A stretch of DNA of 64,000 nt, from positions 434,001 to 498,000 of the forward strand of contig NZ_VYQF01000002.1 in assembly GCF_008710285.1 (NCBI RefSeq). The letters run 5' to 3'. A program made the position numbers and the translations under genes. The stretch's first letter is position 1, and every line of letters begins with the position of its first letter. The DNA is from Ginsengibacter hankyongi. Its GTDB lineage: Bacteria; Bacteroidota; Bacteroidia; Chitinophagales; Chitinophagaceae. Of this stretch, positions 44,251 to 54,625 are shown piece after piece. A model generated the notes under the pieces. The model was given only the letters and a program-made list of their open reading frames with translations, was not told where the DNA came from and searched no databases.

Positions 44251-45843
44251 TTAGAAATTTGAAGGATTACCAGTATCCCACCAAAGACGGGTTGCGATAT
44301 CATCTTTTGCACCTGCGCCCATTTTTGAGACGGCATCTGCGACACCTGCAGCGTTACTTACTCTCTCATTATTTGGATAAGGCATCCGTTTAATCCATTG
44401 ATCAGCCGGTATTACACCCCAATCGGGGCTACTATCATTTTTGGCAACATGGGGAATTTTTGGATAACCAGTTCTCCTGAAATCCACCCATGACTCCAGT
44501 GTATTGGTGAAATTATTAATCCATTTCTGAGTTATGATTTTCTCTAATTTCAGTTCATTATTGTCGGCATCATTCCAGGCAACTGTAACTGTAGAACGTG
44601 ACGTAAAATTATTACGGTGGTCAACGGGATCCACATAATCTAGAGGTTTGCTTGTATTGTCCGCCAGGTAAGCATCCACGCCTCCGGCCCCCCAATCCGC
44701 AAACGATAACCTTACTCCATTTTCATAATTAGTTTTCGGATCGCCCGCGCCAGCCCAGCCTCTCAGCCCAGCCTCCGCCTTAAGAAATGCCACTTCTGCA
44801 GCAGTAAAATCTCGCCTGGTAGTGGTTGTTCCGCCATTTGGTGGATCATTGAAATTTGAATTAACTTTTGAGAAAGGAATATGGTCAGCTTTTGTATTAA
44901 TATAAGCGCCATTGCGAATTCCTTTATATGGAAAGGCAGGGTGATCAACATACAAAGCCGCATCAGATACGGGTGCAAAATAAGACGAAACACGAGGATC
45001 TTTTAAACCTCCAAGAAAGGACTCCATCACTGCACTCATACGGGTGTCGTCCCATTGGTAACAAATCTGGGCCACCGGCATAATATTCCCCAATAAAGAA
45101 TTTGTAAAATTATCGGAATTGGCGGTAATCAATCCGGCAGGATCACTTAATGCTTTTTCGCCCTGAGTCTTCGCCAGTACCGGGTCAACTTTAGACAAAC
45201 GCATAGCTAATCTTAATCTAATAGAATTTACCAATTTCATCCATTCAGGAATGCTACCATGATAACTGGGATCAAACTTGGTAAAACCTTTATAGGTTGT
45301 ATTTGCCGCAAAAGCTGTTTGAATAGAATCTAGCTGCTTAAAGAACAGGTTGTATAAGTCTGATTCTTTATCGTAATGAATGGTAGGGGCGGTGCTGCCA
45401 TATTCGGAGTAGATAACAGGCCCATGAACGGCTGTTAATTTAGACATAGACAAAATCTTAATAAACTTGGCCCATGTAGCAAACAAAGGTAAGTTATTGG
45501 CCTCAGCCAATTGGATAACTTGCTTTGCCGGCGACATCACACTTCCATATTCTCGGCCCCAATAGGCGTTCCAGCGAATATAATAGGTAGTGTTATTAAC
45601 ATTCCCTACAAAATCGGTCCCTGTACTCATAAAACCCATCCAAGAATCTTGGCATAAATCTTCTTCAATCTGATGTCCATTGAGATTGAATAGCATACCC
45701 GAAATAGGAGACCCTACCAGGTTAAAATCCTGCTTTAGTAACGCGTCGGAAATTTGATTTGGATTCTGGTTAGTGCTAACAAAATCTTTGGTACAGGATC
45801 CAAAAATTGTGACGATGAATAATGCAAATATTATTTGTCTCAT
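44251..45843 (-). CDS. SusD/RagB-like nutrient-binding lipoprotein (SusD_2 type)
   Basis: 530 residues. Lipoprotein signal with lipobox TIFGSC (Cys17). The early motif FVSTNQNPNQISDALL and TPR-like helices (EIKFIKILSMSKLTAV-type region, SIRLRLAMRLSKVDP) match the SusD-like fold. The C-terminal part ELKLEKIITQKWINNFTN and SWVDFRRTGYPKIP is characteristic. SusD proteins cap the SusC transporter and bind its glycan or peptide substrate at the surface. It lies 19 bases after susC, same strand. No glycoside hydrolase is present in the operon, so the substrate stays open. Confidence 0.93.
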   Translation of the reverse strand: MRQIIFALFIVTIFGSCTKDFVSTNQNPNQISDALLKQDFNLVGSPISGMLFNLNGHQIEEDLCQDSWMGFMSTGTDFVGNVNNTTYYIRWNAYWGREYGSVMSPAKQVIQLAEANNLPLFATWAKFIKILSMSKLTAVHGPVIYSEYGSTAPTIHYDKESDLYNLFFKQLDSIQTAFAANTTYKGFTKFDPSYHGSIPEWMKLVNSIRLRLAMRLSKVDPVLAKTQGEKALSDPAGLITANSDNFTNSLLGNIMPVAQICYQWDDTRMSAVMESFLGGLKDPRVSSYFAPVSDAALYVDHPAFPYKGIRNGAYINTKADHIPFSKVNSNFNDPPNGGTTTTRRDFTAAEVAFLKAEAGLRGWAGAGDPKTNYENGVRLSFADWGAGGVDAYLADNTSKPLDYVDPVDHRNNFTSRSTVTVAWNDADNNELKLEKIITQKWINNFTNTLESWVDFRRTGYPKIPHVAKNDSSPDWGVIPADQWIKRMPYPNNERVSNAAGVADAVSKMGAGAKDDIATRLWWDTGNPSNF

Positions 45844-45862
45844 ACTAATTGATTTTAAAAAT

Positions 45863-48800
45863 TTAAAAAGTGAACTTCACATTAAATCCAATTGACCTTG
45901 TTGATGGCATGGAAAACACATCGTTGGACTGCATAGAATTGTTGGTGCTCATCGCCTGTTCAGGATCAAATGGCGCTTTTTTGTAAAAGAAGAATAAATT
46001 TCTTCCTATCAAGGAAACTGAAGCATCTTTGAAAACAGGATTTGCTTTTTGGGATCTGAATGTATAGCCGAAAACTAATTGGGCCAGTCGTACATTTGTC
46101 CGGGAAAACACATAAGGTTCCATAATTCTATTTCTGTCACCAACAGTCTGATAATAGGTATATGGATCTATAGATGTTACAGCAGTTGTGCCCATAATAG
46201 CGTTAATGGGAATAGAACCTTTATCCCTTGCATCGGCAGTTCTTTGACTTACACCATAAGAATCCAAAAATGCTTCTGTTTTGGAGAAAGCAACTCCTCC
46301 GAACTTTGAATCGACCAACACGCTGGCAAAGAAATTTTTATAAGTAAAATTGTTGTTCCACCCCAATAAAAAATTTGGATTAACATTGCCCACCTTTGTC
46401 TCATCTTGTGCTTTAGTTGGGAGTGCAGTGTTAGGATCTAATATAATTTGCCCGGCATTATTTCTGGCAAATTTATAAATCCATAAATCATTAAAAGAAC
46501 CGCCAGCCATAATTCGAGAATCAAATCCTTCGTCCTGGCCACCGACTACATATTTAGGGTTGGAAGCGATGAGTTCCACAATCTTATTTTTATTTCTGGA
46601 GCCATTAAAGGCTGTGTTCCAAATCAAATTACTGTTTCTAACCACGTCAGCATCTACAGTAAATTCAAATCCATTGTTTACTATTTTTCCGGCATTTACA
46701 TAATAAAAGGTATACCCAGAACCGGATGGGGCGCTTAAGGTAAGGAATTGGTTAGTGCTAACATCTTTATAAACTGTAAAGTTTAGGCCAATTCTCCCGT
46801 TGAGGAATCTTAAGTCCGTTCCATATTCACTAGCTACAATCTTTTCCGGCTTTAGGTTGGTAAAAGGTACCTGGGTATTTCTGTTAATAGTTCCACCACT
46901 ACCAATCGAGTTTTGCGGGGCAACTACATTGAATGGTACTTCGTTGGCAGTTTGAGTAAGCGATGCCCTTACCTTAAAATATGAAATTACTTCTGGCAAT
47001 TTCACCATTTGGCTAATGATAGCTGACAGTCCGGCTGAAGGGTACAAATACGATTGATTGCCGGTTAGTGCAAGGGTGGAAGCCCAGTCATTCCGAGCTG
47101 ATACATCTAAAAATAAAAATTCTTTAAATCCAAATGTCAAGTCACCAAAAGCACCTTGTTTAAGGCTGCGATTAAGAGTTTTATTGAAGATCACATTTGA
47201 GGGCATGTTTGAGAAACTGAAGAAATTAGGATATCGCAAAGAAGTGGTTCCATTGCCGACATTCATGCCGTCATTAAAGTTATTTTTCTGGTAGCTTACG
47301 CCAGCCAGCCCCGTTAGGCTAAAATTCCCAAATGTATTGTCATAAGTTAAGATGCCGTCTGCATACAAAGCCTTATCCGTGTAACTTGTATAAGACCAGG
47401 TGCCGTTTGGGCTTACACTAACTGAATTTCCATCTGCTGCATAACGATTATCTAATATTACGTCATTGTAATCTATATTGCCTCTTACCTGAAAATTAAA
47501 GTTCTTAGCAATTTCATAAGAAATTTTTACATCCGCAATAACCCGATTGGAGGTTTGCAATTTGGAATCACTGTTTAGCTCCCAGAAAGGATTGTTTTGT
47601 TTTTCTTCTGTAGAATACCAGTTCATCTTCGGCATGTTTCTGGCAGTGTCAAATATGGAATAGTTTTGTTTATACTTGTTAAAATCCCGGTCCCTGGAAA
47701 ACAAGTATAGACCCGTAAGCGGGTTATTATAATAACCGGCTCCCGGACGGTTATGAGATTTTTCCGAAGAAAACATAATATTCGAACTCACAACTATTTT
47801 ATCGTTTAATAGCTTGGTAGATTGGTTAAACGAAAATTGATTTCTGCCATAAGTATTTGTTGGCATTACACCAGTTGATGAGGTATTTGCATAGGAGAAA
47901 TAAGCGGTTGTTTTTTCTCCGCCACCTGAAATAGATACAGAATTGGTAGCAGTTACTCCTGTCCGGAAAAAGTCCTTAATATAACCTTTTTGATAATTGT
48001 CGGATTTAATATTGGCAATAGGTGACTTGGCATTAACCAGAGCAGTGCCGGGTGTACCTGATGGCGGCGGTGTCCAACTGTAGTCGCCACCTACTGAGCC
48101 ATATTTATATTGAAAATCGGGAAGGCCAGATACCTGGTCGAAGACTGTGCTGGAATTAATGCTCACCGTTGCTTTCCCAGGTTTGCCCTTTTTTGTTGTA
48201 ATAAGAATTACACCATTGGCGCCCTGGCTGCCGTAAAGAATGGAAGCACTGGCTCCTCTTAACACACTGATACTTTCAATATCTCCGGGATTAATGGCAG
48301 AAAGGCCATCACCGGCATCAGTTCCACCGTAAGAACCCGGCTGGGAACCTTTGTTATTAACCAATGGAACTCCATCAATCACATATAGTGCCTCACTGGT
48401 ACCGGTTAAAGATTTGCTTCCTCTTAATACAGCTTTCGTAGATCCACCCGCGCCAGAGTTGCTGGTTGCAATATTAACGCCGGCGACTTTACCGCTGAGG
48501 GCGTTCATAAAATTGCTATTGGCGGCTTTTGTCAATTCATCACCCCCAACCTGTTGGGTAGCGTAAGTCAATGATTTTTTTTCTCTTTTGATACCCAAAG
48601 CGGTAACAACCACTTCACTCAAAGCTGTGGAAGTACTAGTCATCATAACGGAAACACTGTTATCCGTTGTGGCTACAGCAACTTCCTTTGGCTCAAATCC
48701 AATCGAAGAAATTTCTAAAACAATATTTCCCGCCGGCACAGATAATGTAAATTTCCCATCGGCACTGGTAAGGCCTTGGATTTTACTACCTTTTACTTTT

Positions 48801-48922
48801 ACAGTAGCTGAGGGAACGCCCTTATTGGAAGCGTCAGTTACAAGCCCATTTAACTGGCGGGTTTGGGCTGACACAACATTAGCTATCAACATGAATAGCA
48901 GAAATACCTTAAATCTAGTCAT
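45863..48922 (-). CDS. SusC/RagA family TonB-linked outer-membrane transporter
   Basis: 1019 residues from ATG 48922 (MTRFKVFLLFMLIANVVSAQ is the signal peptide). An ATG at 48967 would add 15 residues in front of it and is less likely. Next: a CarboxypepD_reg domain (LNGLVTDASNKGVPSATVKV) at about 21-100, a TonB box (LSEVVVTALGIKREKKSL), a plug (SVLRGASASILYGSQGANGV) and a long barrel ending SIGFNVKFTF. SusC imports oligomeric nutrients with SusD as lid. Transcription is divergent from the ROK regulator, with 248-290 bases between starts. Confidence 0.95.
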   Translation of the reverse strand: MTRFKVFLLFMLIANVVSAQTRQLNGLVTDASNKGVPSATVKVKGSKIQGLTSADGKFTLSVPAGNIVLEISSIGFEPKEVAVATTDNSVSVMMTSTSTALSEVVVTALGIKREKKSLTYATQQVGGDELTKAANSNFMNALSGKVAGVNIATSNSGAGGSTKAVLRGSKSLTGTSEALYVIDGVPLVNNKGSQPGSYGGTDAGDGLSAINPGDIESISVLRGASASILYGSQGANGVILITTKKGKPGKATVSINSSTVFDQVSGLPDFQYKYGSVGGDYSWTPPPSGTPGTALVNAKSPIANIKSDNYQKGYIKDFFRTGVTATNSVSISGGGEKTTAYFSYANTSSTGVMPTNTYGRNQFSFNQSTKLLNDKIVVSSNIMFSSEKSHNRPGAGYYNNPLTGLYLFSRDRDFNKYKQNYSIFDTARNMPKMNWYSTEEKQNNPFWELNSDSKLQTSNRVIADVKISYEIAKNFNFQVRGNIDYNDVILDNRYAADGNSVSVSPNGTWSYTSYTDKALYADGILTYDNTFGNFSLTGLAGVSYQKNNFNDGMNVGNGTTSLRYPNFFSFSNMPSNVIFNKTLNRSLKQGAFGDLTFGFKEFLFLDVSARNDWASTLALTGNQSYLYPSAGLSAIISQMVKLPEVISYFKVRASLTQTANEVPFNVVAPQNSIGSGGTINRNTQVPFTNLKPEKIVASEYGTDLRFLNGRIGLNFTVYKDVSTNQFLTLSAPSGSGYTFYYVNAGKIVNNGFEFTVDADVVRNSNLIWNTAFNGSRNKNKIVELIASNPKYVVGGQDEGFDSRIMAGGSFNDLWIYKFARNNAGQIILDPNTALPTKAQDETKVGNVNPNFLLGWNNNFTYKNFFASVLVDSKFGGVAFSKTEAFLDSYGVSQRTADARDKGSIPINAIMGTTAVTSIDPYTYYQTVGDRNRIMEPYVFSRTNVRLAQLVFGYTFRSQKANPVFKDASVSLIGRNLFFFYKKAPFDPEQAMSTNNSMQSNDVFSMPSTRSIGFNVKFTF

Positions 48923-49215
48923 AAGTTTTAAGTTTGGTTTTTGATTAATTAACGGTTTAACAAGCATATTTATGAAAATAAATTTATTAGTCTTTTGGTT
49001 TGATTATTTAGCCAGAATATAATTGCTAACTCCGCTATTTCATACAAACAGCAAAATGCATAAGCATAAAAAAAGTAAAATTTTTACGTTACTATTAATA
49101 AATATCTTTCTTTTGTCAAATTAAAATATTTTTACAATGTTCGGCTAATTAATAAAAAAATTGTTAAATTCTTCCTCATAATAGAATATTTTTTACTATC
49201 TCCATAGAATCTTTT

Positions 49216-50445
49216 ATGAAATACTCCATTTTTAGACATCTTAAGGGCGAAAAATTATCCGGAACTGCTTATAAATTGCAGGGGCAAAGAAAAAATATTA
49301 TATCGAAACTAAGCATCCATAAAGATTCAACAATTCCCGAATTATCAGGTTGTTTAAATATAAGCATTCCTAAAATGAATTATTTAATGATGGGTCTTGT
49401 AGAAGAAGGCCTGGTAATTGGAGGAGGACACACAACCGAAGGCGTTGGGCGTAAGGCAACTACCTATAAACTAAATCCGAATTGCTGCTATTTTTTAGGA
49501 ATCGAAATAAAAAAATACAAAATAAATATTGGTTTAATGGGTTTTGACAAATCCATCATTGAATCTACCGGTAATATTCCATTCCCATTCCTTGATCCTC
49601 ACGAATCATTAAACGCTATCATAAAAGAGATAAATGCTTTTTTAAACAACTCGCGTATCCCGAAAGATAAAATTATGGGTGTTGGATTAAGTATTGCCGG
49701 TAGAATAAATGTTAAGAAAGGTGAGATACTTACCCTTTACCATTTCGAAGATGCTCCCGTTAAGGTAATATTAGAAGAAGCAATTCAGCTTCCGGTATAT
49801 ATAGATAATGACAGCCGTACCATAGCCTATGGCGAATATTACTTTGGCAAAAGAATAAATGCGGGAAATGTTATTGTGGTAAATCTCGATTATGGTATAG
49901 GTTCGGGCATTTTAATTGATGGGAAACCTCTATACGGTGCATCCGGATATGCCGGAGAAATTGGACATATTCCGCTCTTTAATAACGAAAAAATTTGTCT
50001 GTGTGGTAAGAAGGGATGTCTGCAAACAGAAGCTTCCGGGTTTGCACTGATTGAATTTATTACAAATAAAATGAATGAAGGCAGCAATAGTCGCTTAAAT
50101 GTTGTCATTAAGAAAAAGGGATTTCTTGAATTGGAAGATATTATCAAAGCTGTTCAACTTGGAGATAACCTGGCTATAGAAGGCATTTCGAGGATAGGAC
50201 ATAGCCTGGGAAAAGGCTTGTCGGTTGCCATAAATATGTTTAACCCTAATGTTATTATTATTGGTGGCACACTCTCGGCATTGGGAAATGCGCTTCTTTT
50301 ACCCGTAGTTCAATCGTCCATTTTTCAACATTCATTAAGTATTGTAAATAACGATACTCAAATTATGGTTTCAAAACTGGGTGATAGTGCAGGCCTGGTG
50401 GGCTGCTGCTTGTTAGTACGGGACAAAACGCTTGGATTAATATAA
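49216..50445 (+). CDS. ROK family transcriptional regulator
   Basis: 409 residues. An N-terminal winged helix (STIPELSGCLNISIPKMNYL, then LVEEGLVIGGG) is followed by the ROK sugar-kinase-like domain. The ROK Zn motif is CLCGKKGCLQTEASG, preceded by YAGEIGHIP, and the second ATP-like region is NVIIIGGTLSALG. The regulator/kinase family splits by the HTH, so this is a NagC/Mlc/XylR-like repressor. Typical ligands are GlcNAc-6-P or other phosphosugars. It is divergent from the SusC/D operon and probably regulates it. Confidence 0.92.
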   Translation: MKYSIFRHLKGEKLSGTAYKLQGQRKNIISKLSIHKDSTIPELSGCLNISIPKMNYLMMGLVEEGLVIGGGHTTEGVGRKATTYKLNPNCCYFLGIEIKKYKINIGLMGFDKSIIESTGNIPFPFLDPHESLNAIIKEINAFLNNSRIPKDKIMGVGLSIAGRINVKKGEILTLYHFEDAPVKVILEEAIQLPVYIDNDSRTIAYGEYYFGKRINAGNVIVVNLDYGIGSGILIDGKPLYGASGYAGEIGHIPLFNNEKICLCGKKGCLQTEASGFALIEFITNKMNEGSNSRLNVVIKKKGFLELEDIIKAVQLGDNLAIEGISRIGHSLGKGLSVAINMFNPNVIIIGGTLSALGNALLLPVVQSSIFQHSLSIVNNDTQIMVSKLGDSAGLVGCCLLVRDKTLGLI

Positions 50446-50472
50446 ACATATAACGACTTCTTAATTTTCATT

Positions 50473-51354
50473 ATGAAAGCATTGCGAACAGAGATGTCCT
50501 CTCTTTTACAGACATATATTGGAGTGGTTGAAAGAGACGAGCCTTATTTTAAGTCGCCCTTTCATTATCACCCGGAACTGGAACTTGTGTATGTAAAACA
50601 AGGCCAGGGAAAAAGAATTATTGGAGACAAATTAGATACTTTTTCGCCGGGAGACATGGTGTTTATTGGTTCCAATCTGCCACATGTATGGCTAAATGAT
50701 GAACCATATTATAAAGGGATTAATGACCTCAAAGCACAAGCAACTGTTGTTTATTTTAATAAAGAATTGTTTTCTAAAAACTTTTATGAATTAAGAGAAA
50801 GTAATCAAATTAATGATTTGTTTGAACGGGCGTCCCGCGGAATAAAAATTAGCGGGATTACGAAAAGCAAAATTGCGGTAAAGATGGAAAAGCTCGCACA
50901 AAAGAAAAATTTTGATAAAATAATCTGTCTTCTGGAATTAATCAATATAATGGCCACGTCAAAAGATATCGAATATATTACTAATGAAGGATACACCGGC
51001 ACTACAGTGCGTTCCAAAACTGACAGGCTCTCGGAGGTATACAAATATATTACCACCAATTATCACAATGATATCTCTCTTGATGAAATATCAAAAATTG
51101 CGAATATTTCGGCTAACTCATTTTGCAGATTATTTAAGAAACGAACTAACAGGCATTTTGTAGAATATCTTAATGAAGTAAGAATCTCCAATGCCTGCAA
51201 GTTTTTATTGGAAACCAACCTTAATGTATCGGAAATTGCTTTTCAATGTGGTTATAAAACGTTATCTAATTTCAATAAGATATTTAAGAAGACGATTGCC
51301 CTCTCTCCAAATGAATACAGGCAAAACTGCAATAATATAAATTTGTACAATTAA
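50473..51354 (+). CDS. AraC family regulator with cupin domain
   Basis: 293 residues. The N-terminal cupin is recognisable from FHYHPELELVYVKQGQGKRI, then FSPGDMVFIGSNLPHVW. The C-terminal double HTH of AraC/XylS lies at about 190-290: ISLDEISKIANISANSFCRL, then FKKRTNRHFVEYLNEVRIS and VSEIAFQCGYKTLSNFNKIF. It starts 27 bases after the ROK gene on the same strand. Two regulators in tandem beside SusC/D suggest integration of two signals on nutrient uptake. Ligand unknown. Confidence 0.92.
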   Translation: MKALRTEMSSLLQTYIGVVERDEPYFKSPFHYHPELELVYVKQGQGKRIIGDKLDTFSPGDMVFIGSNLPHVWLNDEPYYKGINDLKAQATVVYFNKELFSKNFYELRESNQINDLFERASRGIKISGITKSKIAVKMEKLAQKKNFDKIICLLELINIMATSKDIEYITNEGYTGTTVRSKTDRLSEVYKYITTNYHNDISLDEISKIANISANSFCRLFKKRTNRHFVEYLNEVRISNACKFLLETNLNVSEIAFQCGYKTLSNFNKIFKKTIALSPNEYRQNCNNINLYN

Positions 51355-51584
51355 TTAAATAATCAACTCAATATTTTAACTGCCTTCCCTATGCAATCCT
51401 ACAATCTTTAGTTCCTAATATCTAAAAAATAATACTAAACATGGTATCTTAGAATTAAAATCAAAGAGGCCAAGAATTTGACAGATAAATATCAAGCCTA
51501 AGCCGCAAAATTAAATTTAAGGAGTTTTGGTTATTATTTATCTTTCGCTATTTCTCAATACCTTCCAATTACTATTTTTGCCAG

Positions 51585-53033
51585 ATGTATAGAAAACTAA
51601 AACTGCTAATATCATTTTGCTTATGCGGAATAATGGCCCAGGCTCAGCAAAAATGGAACCTCCAGAGATGCGTGCAATATGCTTTGGATAGTAATATTTC
51701 TATAAAGCAAAATGAAATACAGGCACAACTTGCAGGAATTACCTATAAGGAAAGCAAGCTTTCCCAAATACCAACTGTCAATTTCAGTAATAATGAAGGA
51801 TACAGGTTTGGTAAATCGCAAAACCCTTCAACAGGTATTTTAGAAAATCGAAATTTTTTCCAGGTTGGATTGAATCTTCAATCAAGTGTTACCATCTTCA
51901 ACTGGTATTCCAGGAAGAATACCATACTTGCTAATGAATGGTCTTTACAAGCTTCTAAAGCCGCTACCGATAAACTTAGAAACGATATTGCATTAACAGT
52001 GGCTAATTCTTACTTACAGGTATTGCTCGCCAGGCAACAAGAACAAATAGCAGACGTACAGGTAAAGCAATCCATCTCGCAACTGGATATTGTGAATAAG
52101 CAGGTTAATGCAGGGGCATTGCCGGAACTAAACGCAGTAGAATTACAAGCCCAGCTTGCTAATGACAGCGCTAATTTAATTTCTGCCAAAGGCAATGTTA
52201 CCCAGGCTAAATATGTTTTAAAAGCAAACATGAACCTGGACGCTGCAACGCCTTTCGAAATTGAAGAACCAGCCGCAGACCAGATTCCTTTGGAACCGAT
52301 TGCCGACCTGCAACCTGAAAACGTTTATGCTTTGGCGTTAGCAAACCAGCCCCAGCAAAAAGTGAATGATTACAATTTAAAAGCTGCGCAAAAAAATTCA
52401 CTTGCCGCGAAAGCCGCCTTATATCCTTCTATTGGAGCTTATGGAGGCTTAAGCACTAATTATGGATATTTCAGATCGCCTACTTATACGCAAATTCCTA
52501 ATGGCTATGCGCCAAGCGGGCTTGTTGTAAGCGACGGCAGCGGCGGTTTTATTGATGTGCAGAAACCATTATTTACTAATGGTGGTAAAAACGGGTACAT
52601 TACTTCGGATCCTTTAGGCACCCAATTCAGTAATAATTTCGGGCAATCCATAGGCATCAGTCTTTCTGTTCCTATTTTCAATGGGTGGCAGTCAAAAGCA
52701 AATTATCAGCGGTCAAAACTTAATATTAAAACATTAGAATACCAGGTTCAGTTAGATAATCAGACATTAAAGCAGGATATCTTCCAAGCTTATAACGCTG
52801 CAATTGTTGCATTGGAAAAATTTAATTCATCGCTGGCACAGGTGGATGCAGCCCAAAAAAGTTATGACTTTGCTACCAAGAGATACAATATTGGTATGTT
52901 AAGTACACTTGAACTGGTAACAGATCAAAATAATTTATTCCGTGCAAAATTGCAATATGTGTCAAACCAGTTTGACTATATTTTTAAAATGAAAATCCTG
53001 GAATTTTATAAAGGCATGGGAGTGAAATTATAA
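51585..53033 (+). CDS. TolC family outer-membrane efflux protein
   Basis: 482 residues. The signal peptide ends IMAQAQ. Two structural repeats of the TolC fold are present: WNLQRCVQYALDSNISIKQN, and in the second half QAYNAAIVALEKFNSSLAQV and YDFATKRYNIGMLSTLELVT. The family forms trimeric channels spanning the outer membrane for efflux or type I secretion. It is followed after 140 bases by a membrane-fusion protein, but no RND or ABC inner-membrane partner is present in the window. Confidence 0.92.
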   Translation: MYRKLKLLISFCLCGIMAQAQQKWNLQRCVQYALDSNISIKQNEIQAQLAGITYKESKLSQIPTVNFSNNEGYRFGKSQNPSTGILENRNFFQVGLNLQSSVTIFNWYSRKNTILANEWSLQASKAATDKLRNDIALTVANSYLQVLLARQQEQIADVQVKQSISQLDIVNKQVNAGALPELNAVELQAQLANDSANLISAKGNVTQAKYVLKANMNLDAATPFEIEEPAADQIPLEPIADLQPENVYALALANQPQQKVNDYNLKAAQKNSLAAKAALYPSIGAYGGLSTNYGYFRSPTYTQIPNGYAPSGLVVSDGSGGFIDVQKPLFTNGGKNGYITSDPLGTQFSNNFGQSIGISLSVPIFNGWQSKANYQRSKLNIKTLEYQVQLDNQTLKQDIFQAYNAAIVALEKFNSSLAQVDAAQKSYDFATKRYNIGMLSTLELVTDQNNLFRAKLQYVSNQFDYIFKMKILEFYKGMGVKL

Positions 53034-53131
53034 CTTTTATGAGGGTGCTCAGTAGTTGGCTAACGTTGCACATACACGATGAAATACACAGATTGATGAG
53101 AAGTACAATTTTTAAAAAAATAAAAACTGCA

Positions 53132-53156
53132 AAACCACCTTCACATGAAGGGGTTT
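53132..53156 (+). promoter_or_regulatory. Hairpin just upstream of the adaptor gene
   Basis: AAACC-A-CCTTC, loop ACAT, GAAGG-GGTTT: a stem of ten pairs with one bulged base. It ends two bases before a GAGGAG purine tract (53158-53163), eleven bases from the ATG at 53174. A Shine-Dalgarno-like tract is rare here. The hairpin could shield it or be a leftover terminator (no T-run follows on the plus strand). Confidence 0.4.
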
Positions 53157-53173
53157 AGAGGAGACTCAATATT

Positions 53174-54559
53174 ATGAATAAGACTTTAAAATGGATAATC
53201 ATTTCTCTGGTGGTTCTAATTGTTCTCCTGTTGGTTCTTAAGAAAACAGGAGTTATAGGAAAAGACCAGGGAATAAAAGTTACTGCAGAAAAAGCGGTAA
53301 AGCGTACCATTGTGGAAACAGTAAATGCGAGCGGAAAAATTTATCCCGAAATAGAAGTAAAGATGAGCCCCGATATTTCCGGAGAAATTGTAAAACTAAA
53401 TGTTGCCGAAGGGGATAGTGTAAAAAAAGGGCAGGTTCTTGCGCAGATATATGGCGATATATATGCCACTCAAAGAGACCAGGCAGCTGCCATAGTAAAC
53501 CAACAGCAGGCACAGCTTGCCAATACAACTGCAGCAATTGGGGCGATGCAGGCACAACTTGACCAGGCAAAAAAAACATACGATATGCAAAAGCAATTGT
53601 ATGATGAAAAGGTTATTTCGGCAAATGAATTTAATACTGCAGACGCTGCATACAAATCGGCACTGGCAAATTTTAATGCAGCAAAGCAAGGCATTAATGC
53701 AAGTTCTGCAGGAGTGGCCAGCGCTAAAGCTGCGTTAGCAAAAGCTAACAAAGATATAAGCCTTGCCACTTTGGTTTCTCCTATGGACGGTGTTGTGGAT
53801 TTATTAAATGTAAAAAAAGGAGAAAGAGTAGTCGGAAGTTCCATGATGGCGGGGACAGAAATGATGCGCATCGCAGATTTGAGTAAAATTGAAATAAGAG
53901 TTGATGTAGGAGAAAATGATATTCCTAAAGTTCATTTGGGAGATAGTGCTGTTATTGAAGTAGATGCTTACAACGACAGGAAATTTAACGGGATAGTAAC
54001 CCAAATTGCCGCCAGTAATAATGGAGCTGCAACACAAACTGCCAGTTCCTCATCAAGCACCACAGATGTCACTAATTACAAAGTCTATATAAGATTATCA
54101 CCTGATTCTTACAAAGATTTAATTGATCCTTCAAGACCAAAAAGTTTTCCCTTCAGGCCAGGAATGAGCGCCAGCGCCGATATACAAACAAAAACAAAAA
54201 CAAATGTTCTATCTATTCCTATAAATGCAGTTACTACCCGTGAAAAAAATGATTCTACCGGTAACGGCAAAACGCAGATGGCAAGCAATACAAATGCTAA
54301 CCCTGCGGATGTAGCAAATACTGATGCCGCCAGTAATGATTTAGACGAAGTAGTCTTTATTTTACAGCCCGATGGCACAGTGAAAAAGCAAATTGTGAAA
54401 ACAGGAATCCAGGATATTAATAATATAGAAGTAACGGATGGATTAAAAGAAGGCGATGAAGTAATTACCGGACCTTACGATGTGGTTTCAAAAACATTAA
54501 AGCCGAATGATAAAGTGAAAGTAGTTCCTAAAAGTGAATTGTTTAATACAAAGAAATAG
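53174..54559 (+). CDS. RND/MacA-type periplasmic adaptor (membrane-fusion protein)
   Basis: 461 residues. A single N-terminal membrane anchor (WIIISLVVLIVLLLVL) is followed by a lipoyl/barrel-sandwich half (SGKIYPEIEVKMSPDISGEI), a long alpha-helical hairpin rich in Ala/Gln with heptad-like repeats (about 100-190), the second lipoyl half (VSPMDGVVDLLNVKKGERV) and a membrane-proximal region ending GPYDVVSKTLKPNDKVKVVP. It links an inner-membrane pump to TolC. The pump gene (MacB or RND) is absent; the next genes are convergent. Confidence 0.92.
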   Translation: MNKTLKWIIISLVVLIVLLLVLKKTGVIGKDQGIKVTAEKAVKRTIVETVNASGKIYPEIEVKMSPDISGEIVKLNVAEGDSVKKGQVLAQIYGDIYATQRDQAAAIVNQQQAQLANTTAAIGAMQAQLDQAKKTYDMQKQLYDEKVISANEFNTADAAYKSALANFNAAKQGINASSAGVASAKAALAKANKDISLATLVSPMDGVVDLLNVKKGERVVGSSMMAGTEMMRIADLSKIEIRVDVGENDIPKVHLGDSAVIEVDAYNDRKFNGIVTQIAASNNGAATQTASSSSSTTDVTNYKVYIRLSPDSYKDLIDPSRPKSFPFRPGMSASADIQTKTKTNVLSIPINAVTTREKNDSTGNGKTQMASNTNANPADVANTDAASNDLDEVVFILQPDGTVKKQIVKTGIQDINNIEVTDGLKEGDEVITGPYDVVSKTLKPNDKVKVVPKSELFNTKK

Positions 54560-54625
54560 AGTAAAAATTGCTTGATAGTTGTATGGCTGAATGTTAGTTA
54601 TGCAGGATAAAAATATGAACCAGGA

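Noticed and set aside
53470-53871. 133-codon minus-strand Ala-rich frame
   Set aside because: Antisense to the alpha-helical hairpin of the periplasmic adaptor, which is Ala/Gln-rich. No start context or domain.
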